A stretch of 7,323 nucleotides of DNA from positions 1 to 7,323 of the forward strand of contig JAUZPH010000175.1 in NCBI GenBank assembly GCA_030706065.1, given 5' to 3'. This stretch comes from Bacillota bacterium (lineage in GTDB: Bacteria; Bacillota; Clostridia; Clostridiales; Clostridiaceae). A program made the position numbers and the translations under genes. Shown piece after piece: positions 6,019 through 7,323 of this stretch. The notes beneath the pieces were generated by a model, which saw only the letters and a list, made by a program, of their open reading frames with translations, did not search any database and was not told the origin of the DNA. Within the stretch, counting starts at the first letter, position 1, and the number at the start of each line of letters is the position of its first letter.

Positions 6019-7323
6019 ATGAAGAACGTATTTAAAATCAACGAAAAGGATAATGTAGCCGTAGTTTTGGCAGATATTAATAAAGATGAAATTATTTCTG
6101 TTGACAATAAGGATATCAAGATCAAGGAATATGTTAAAAGAGGCCACAAAATTGCAATTCAACATATCAATTGCGGTGGAAATGTTGTTAAATACGGGTT
6201 TCCTATAGGTCATTCAACAAAAGATATATTACAGGGCGAAGCGGTTCATACTCATAATGTCGAGACTAATCTGAACGGTATTAAGGATTATTCCTTCAGA
6301 CAGAAGTTAATCCAAAACACCTTCAATAACAGGAACTTAACCTTCAAGGGTTACAGAAGGAAAAACGGAAAGGTAGGTGTTAGAAATGAGCTTTGGATAG
6401 TGCCTACCGTCGGCTGTGTAAATGGCATAGCAGAAAGGATACTGGACAGGTTCAAAAAGGTAATTGGTAAGTTATCCATAGACAATACCCTTGTGTTAAA
6501 GCACAATTATGGATGTTCACAGCTTGGAGCGGATCATGAAGCCACCCGAACCATATTGGTTGATGCTGCAAGTCATCCGAATGCCGGTGGAGTTTTGGTA
6601 TTGGGCCTCGGCTGTGAAAACAATACCATGGCTGAATTCAAAAAGGCTATTGGAGCCTTCGATGAAAACAGAATGAGATTCCTTATTACCCAGGAAGTAT
6701 CCGATGAAATGGAAGAGGGCGTCAAGCTCCTTAAAGAATTGTATGAGAATATGAAGAATGATGAAAGAGAAGATGTACCGCTGTGTGAACTCAAAATAGG
6801 TCTCAAGTGCGGAGGTTCCGATGGTTTTTCCGGTATTTCGGCTAACCCGCTCCTTGGCAAATTCTCCGATTTTCTTGTTGCCCAGGGTGGAACTACAGTA
6901 CTAACGGAGGTGCCGGAAATGTTCGGTGCTGAGACACTTCTCATGGACAGGGCAAAGAATGAGGAAGTATTCAATAAGACAGTTCATTTGATCAACGATT
7001 TTAAAGAGTATTTCATGGCGCATAATCAGCCTGTATATGAAAACCCTTCTCCGGGAAACAAAGCTGGCGGAATTACAACTCTTGAGGATAAATCCCTGGG
7101 TTGTACTCAAAAAGCCGGTACGGAAACAATAGTAGATGTGCTTAAGTATGGTGAAACTTTAAAAGTGAATGGCTTGAACCTTTTAAGTGCTCCGGGTAAC
7201 GACCTGGTGGCCTCATCTGCCCTGGCATCTGCAGGCTGTCAGATAGTGCTGTTTACTACCGGCAGAGGAACACCTTTCGGAAGCTATGTTCCTACTATGA
7301 AAATATCTACAAATACTGAATTA
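6019..7323 (+). CDS. uxaA: Altronate dehydratase (partial, 3' end beyond the window)
   Basis: UxaA dehydrates D-altronate to 2-keto-3-deoxy-D-gluconate, completing the galacturonate branch. The frame is open from ATG 6019 to the right edge, 435 codons. E. coli UxaA has about 495, so roughly the last 60 are missing. GGAGG lies 7 bases before the ATG. The N-terminal SAF domain (about 1-90) includes RGHKIAI (41-47), KYGFPIGHS and the His pair in AVHTHN (His77, His79). The GarD/UxaA catalytic region shows RNELWIVPTVGCVNG, HNYGCSQLG (Cys166), LGLGCENN (Cys199), KCGGSDGFSG (Cys264), TTVLTEVPEMFGAE, SPGNKAGGITTLEDKSLGC (ending at Cys362) and a C-terminal AGC (Cys407) before TTGRGTPFGSYVPT. The family is metal (iron)-dependent. 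No frameshift or missing motif is visible. It is translated right after uxaB in the same operon. Confidence 0.97.
   Translation, partial: MKNVFKINEKDNVAVVLADINKDEIISVDNKDIKIKEYVKRGHKIAIQHINCGGNVVKYGFPIGHSTKDILQGEAVHTHNVETNLNGIKDYSFRQKLIQNTFNNRNLTFKGYRRKNGKVGVRNELWIVPTVGCVNGIAERILDRFKKVIGKLSIDNTLVLKHNYGCSQLGADHEATRTILVDAASHPNAGGVLVLGLGCENNTMAEFKKAIGAFDENRMRFLITQEVSDEMEEGVKLLKELYENMKNDEREDVPLCELKIGLKCGGSDGFSGISANPLLGKFSDFLVAQGGTTVLTEVPEMFGAETLLMDRAKNEEVFNKTVHLINDFKEYFMAHNQPVYENPSPGNKAGGITTLEDKSLGCTQKAGTETIVDVLKYGETLKVNGLNLLSAPGNDLVASSALASAGCQIVLFTTGRGTPFGSYVPTMKISTNTEL

Noticed and set aside
5940..6213. Minus-strand hydrophobic ORFs across the uxaB-uxaA junction
   Set aside because: They are shadows of coding sequence on the plus strand, without ribosome sites.
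6573..6974. Minus-strand 133-codon Ser/Pro-rich ORF
   Set aside because: It is antisense to strongly conserved uxaA sequence. Its composition is typical of a complementary-frame artefact and no ribosome site is seen.

Overview
The window reads as chromosomal DNA of a low-GC, Gram-positive anaerobe of the Clostridia. The signs are A/T-rich intergenic DNA, AGA/ATA/TTA-rich codon use, strong GGAGG ribosome sites and Firmicutes-type promoters. This is inferred from sequence style; the species is not recognised.

Layout. (1) Positions 1-420, minus strand: the first 140 codons of a zinc-ribbon, single-pass membrane protein resembling TcaA/YvbJ, running off the left edge. (2) About 602-1808, plus strand: a degraded FtsX-type ABC transporter permease. 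Its N-terminal part is missing, its reading frame is broken at least twice, and its 3' end reads into the promoter of the next gene. (3) From 1741 to the right edge: a hexuronate (galacturonate/glucuronate) catabolic locus, all plus strand, in the order uxaC (uronate isomerase), a LacI-family regulator, uxaB (tagaturonate reductase), uxaA (altronate dehydratase, cut by the right edge about 60 codons before its expected end).

Together the enzymes form the galacturonate branch: D-galacturonate to tagaturonate (UxaC), to altronate (UxaB, NADH), to 2-keto-3-deoxygluconate (UxaA). UxaC would also isomerise glucuronate to fructuronate. No uronate transporter, 2-keto-3-deoxygluconate kinase or KDPG aldolase lies inside the window; they may lie to the right or elsewhere.

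Regulation is the most informative part. Four sites share TG-N4-(A/G)CGTTAACA, a LacI-family-like motif centred on CG. Two flank the uxaC promoter, one lies just before the regulator gene, and one lies just before the uxaB ribosome site. The simplest reading is a local repressor that controls uxaC, uxaBA and itself. The regulator gene also has its Shine-Dalgarno inside a small GC hairpin and is followed by a 19-bp perfect A/T-rich inverted repeat that probably separates it from uxaBA.

I found no CRISPR array, tRNA, rRNA, insertion sequence or clearly new system. The enzymatic content is ordinary; what deserves a second look is the operator architecture and the broken permease abutting it.
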